Source of the DNA: JBFLVQ01 sp040758525
Lineage (GTDB): Bacteria > Acidobacteriota > Blastocatellia > Chloracidobacteriales > JADJPF01
Reading direction: 5' to 3'
Assembly: GCA_040758525.1 (NCBI GenBank)
Contig: JBFLVQ010000066.1
Span: 1-23,869, forward strand
DNA: 23,869 nt
The notes below the pieces were generated by a model. The model ran no database searches, was not told where the DNA came from, and saw only the letters and a program-made list of their open reading frames with translations. This document shows, in pieces, positions 22,155 to 23,869 of the stretch. The first letter of the stretch is position 1; every line of letters starts with the position of its first letter. Made by a program: the position numbers and the translations under genes.

Positions 22155-23807
22155 ATGAGAATATTACTAATCTCTATTTTCTTATTTCTGCTGATCTTTG
22201 CGCATTTGCCAACGACCGCAAATGTAGAGGAGAATCTTTCTGCTGCCGAGATCAAGAGACGTCTATCCAAATATGTCCCTGTGCTACTACGCGCCGACAC
22301 CAGCGGGTTGCCTGCCTCTGAGCGGCGCGCATTGGTAAAATTGATCGAGGCGGCGCGCATTATTGATACTCTATATTGGAAGCAGCGTTCTGCTCATGGC
22401 CTTGAGCTACGTGCCAAACTGATGAAATCACGCACCCTGGCTGATCGCGATCTATTGCAATATCTGAATATCAATTATGGTCCTTACGACAAGAATGAAG
22501 ATAATCAACCCTTCATAGGAAGTAAGAAAATGCCCGCAGGCGCCACTTTCTATCCAGAGGATATGACTAAGGAGGAGTTTGAGCGCTATATCGCTACACA
22601 CCCAGAAGTAAAAGAGAGTTTTCAAAAGATCAATACTGTGATCAGGCGAGAGGGTGACAAGCTGGTGGCAATACCTTTTGAGCAGATCTTCCATACAGAG
22701 TTGGAGCAGGCTGCTAAAGCGTTACGCGACGCCAGTAGCCAGACTATCGATCCAGCCCTTAAGAAGTATCTACAATTACGTGCTGATGCGCTGCTCTCAG
22801 GTGAGTTTCGCGAAAGTGATTTTGCTTGGATTGATGTACGCAATGGCTGGCTCGATATCGTGATCGGTCCTATTGAAGTCTATGATGATAATTTAATGGG
22901 CTTAAAAGCTGCTTATGAAGGCACTGTGTTAGTACGTGATCGAGCTGCCAGCGAAAAATTGAAAGCCTTCGAACAACAGATGCCGGAACTACAACAGAAC
23001 CTTCCTGTTCCTGCTGATCTACAGAGTAAAGAACGCGCAACTGACACACCTATTAGTATCGTTCAGGTCGCTTATGTATCAGGCGCAAGCAATGCCGGTG
23101 TCAAGGTTATTGCTGCTTCACTTCCCAATGATGAAGTCGTAATCAAGGAGAAGGGTGCTAAGAAACTCTTCTACAAGAATATTATTCTTGCCAAATTCAA
23201 TAAGATCCTTATCCCCATTGCAAAAGAGATGCTTGATCCCAAACTGTTGCCACTAGTAACTGAAGAGGCATTCTTCAATGGTGTAATGGGGCATGAGTTG
23301 GCTCATACACTGGGCCTTAAATTTGTGCGTAATGATGGCAAGGATACCGATACATCGATTCGTATTGCCCTTAAAGAGACCTATTCTACACTCGAAGAAG
23401 CTAAAGCAGATATTGTTGGACTCTATAGTATAGGTTACTTTACTAAGAAAGGTATTCTTACAGAAGAGCAGGAGCGGCAAGCCTACGCTAGTTATATTGC
23501 CAGCACTTTCCGTTCTATACGCTTTGGCTCAGGTGAAGATCATGCACGTGGCAATATCATACAGTTTAATTTCTTACGTGAGCGTGGCGGTATTACCTAT
23601 GATGAGAAGACTGGTCACTATGGTCTTGAACTAACAAAATTCCGTGAAGGCGTACGTGCGCTTTCGGAATTGCTCTTGACCATTCAAGGACGTGGTGACT
23701 ATAACGCAGCGCGGCAATTGTTCGATCTACGTGGTAAGCTAGATGATCGTAGTGAAGCCGAATTGAAGCGCCTGGCTGCTATTCCTGTGGATGTTGTATT
23801 CCGTTAA
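22155..23807 (+). CDS. Exported M49-like (dipeptidyl-peptidase III family) metallopeptidase
   Basis: This 550-aa protein has a signal peptide (about 1-23, ending in TTAN). The zinc site is HELAH (His380, Glu381, His384), with the third ligand expected at Glu415 in LEEAKADIVGLY. The downstream order (EEAKAD...GLY, then SGEDHARGNIIQFNFLRERGG) and upstream segments such as VIGPIEVYDDNLMGLKAAYEGTV match the M49/DPP III layout, in which the enzyme removes dipeptides from peptide N-termini. Classic M49 has a six-residue HExxGH and here it is the five-residue HExxH, so this is a divergent branch or a related gluzincin. GAGG lies 10 bases before the ATG. It is transcribed divergently from the SH3 lipoprotein gene. 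Confidence 0.8.
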   Translation: MRILLISIFLFLLIFAHLPTTANVEENLSAAEIKRRLSKYVPVLLRADTSGLPASERRALVKLIEAARIIDTLYWKQRSAHGLELRAKLMKSRTLADRDLLQYLNINYGPYDKNEDNQPFIGSKKMPAGATFYPEDMTKEEFERYIATHPEVKESFQKINTVIRREGDKLVAIPFEQIFHTELEQAAKALRDASSQTIDPALKKYLQLRADALLSGEFRESDFAWIDVRNGWLDIVIGPIEVYDDNLMGLKAAYEGTVLVRDRAASEKLKAFEQQMPELQQNLPVPADLQSKERATDTPISIVQVAYVSGASNAGVKVIAASLPNDEVVIKEKGAKKLFYKNIILAKFNKILIPIAKEMLDPKLLPLVTEEAFFNGVMGHELAHTLGLKFVRNDGKDTDTSIRIALKETYSTLEEAKADIVGLYSIGYFTKKGILTEEQERQAYASYIASTFRSIRFGSGEDHARGNIIQFNFLRERGGITYDEKTGHYGLELTKFREGVRALSELLLTIQGRGDYNAARQLFDLRGKLDDRSEAELKRLAAIPVDVVFR

Positions 23808-23869
23808 CTGCTTGCTGCTATATGTAGGCAACCGATACAAGCAACGTCGCTTTTGTTGCTTCTCATCCA

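Noticed and set aside
23839..23861. AAGCAAC/GTTGCTT hairpin after the M49-like gene
   Set aside because: The stem is 7 bp with a 9-base loop but no T-run follows before the window ends, so I cannot call it a terminator.

Overview
This window looks like an ordinary chromosomal segment of a Gram-negative bacterium with moderate GC. The Gram-negative call rests on a TolC-family outer-membrane protein, a heptosyltransferase-type (GT9) glycosyltransferase, lipoproteins and periplasmic peptidoglycan enzymes. The protein flavour (large secreted S8 protease with a P-domain, COG3379-type phosphohydrolase, M49-like peptidase, YdjI-type SPFH/zinc-ribbon protein) would fit Acidobacteriota (Blastocatellia-like). 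That placement is impression only, because there is no rRNA or tRNA gene here. I see no rRNA, tRNA, CRISPR array, phage or transposase gene.

Layout. 1-2153 (+): TolC/CzcC-like efflux protein, then an overlapping FMN_bind-like lipoprotein, closed by a terminator. 2154-2448: a 295-bp gap with short direct repeats. 2449-5049 (+): secreted subtilisin-like protease, closed by a strong terminator. 5104-7721 (-): GT9 glycosyltransferase and an alkaline-phosphatase-superfamily phosphohydrolase. 7760-7932: a 173-bp MITE-like element with about 54-bp terminal inverted repeats and a candidate 6-bp target duplication. 7992-10204 (-): an unrecognised helical protein whose stop overlaps the start of a soluble histidine kinase. 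10323-11834 (-): ruvX and mltG, transcribed away from a divergent promoter region. 12095-13441 (+): an S41/CtpA-like protein that has lost both catalytic residues. 13710-14003 (+): HU, with an excellent promoter. 14046-17315 (-): aldehyde dehydrogenase, a 182-aa charged protein, and an SPFH protein with three zinc ribbons. 17582-21003 (+): lytic transglycosylase, AMIN/Amidase_3 amidase, and a zinc-ribbon bPH2 membrane protein. 21008-22003 (-): SH3-domain lipoprotein. 22155-23807 (+): exported M49-like metallopeptidase.

How the genes fit together. Cell-envelope and peptidoglycan work dominates: MltG and the SLT enzyme cut glycan strands, the amidase removes stem peptides, and the inactive CtpA-like protein could be a PDZ scaffold. 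The TolC-like protein, GT9 enzyme, SH3 lipoprotein and SPFH/bPH2 proteins also belong to the envelope. HU, RuvX and the aldehyde dehydrogenase are housekeeping or metabolic.

The most notable observations are the S41 pseudoprotease (Gly293 and Ala318 at the Ser/Lys dyad positions, with the family's spacing of 25 kept), the MITE-like element, the uncharacterised protein/histidine-kinase pair, the HExxH variant of an M49-like peptidase, and several promoters whose -10 box sits so close to the ATG that leaderless transcripts are expected.
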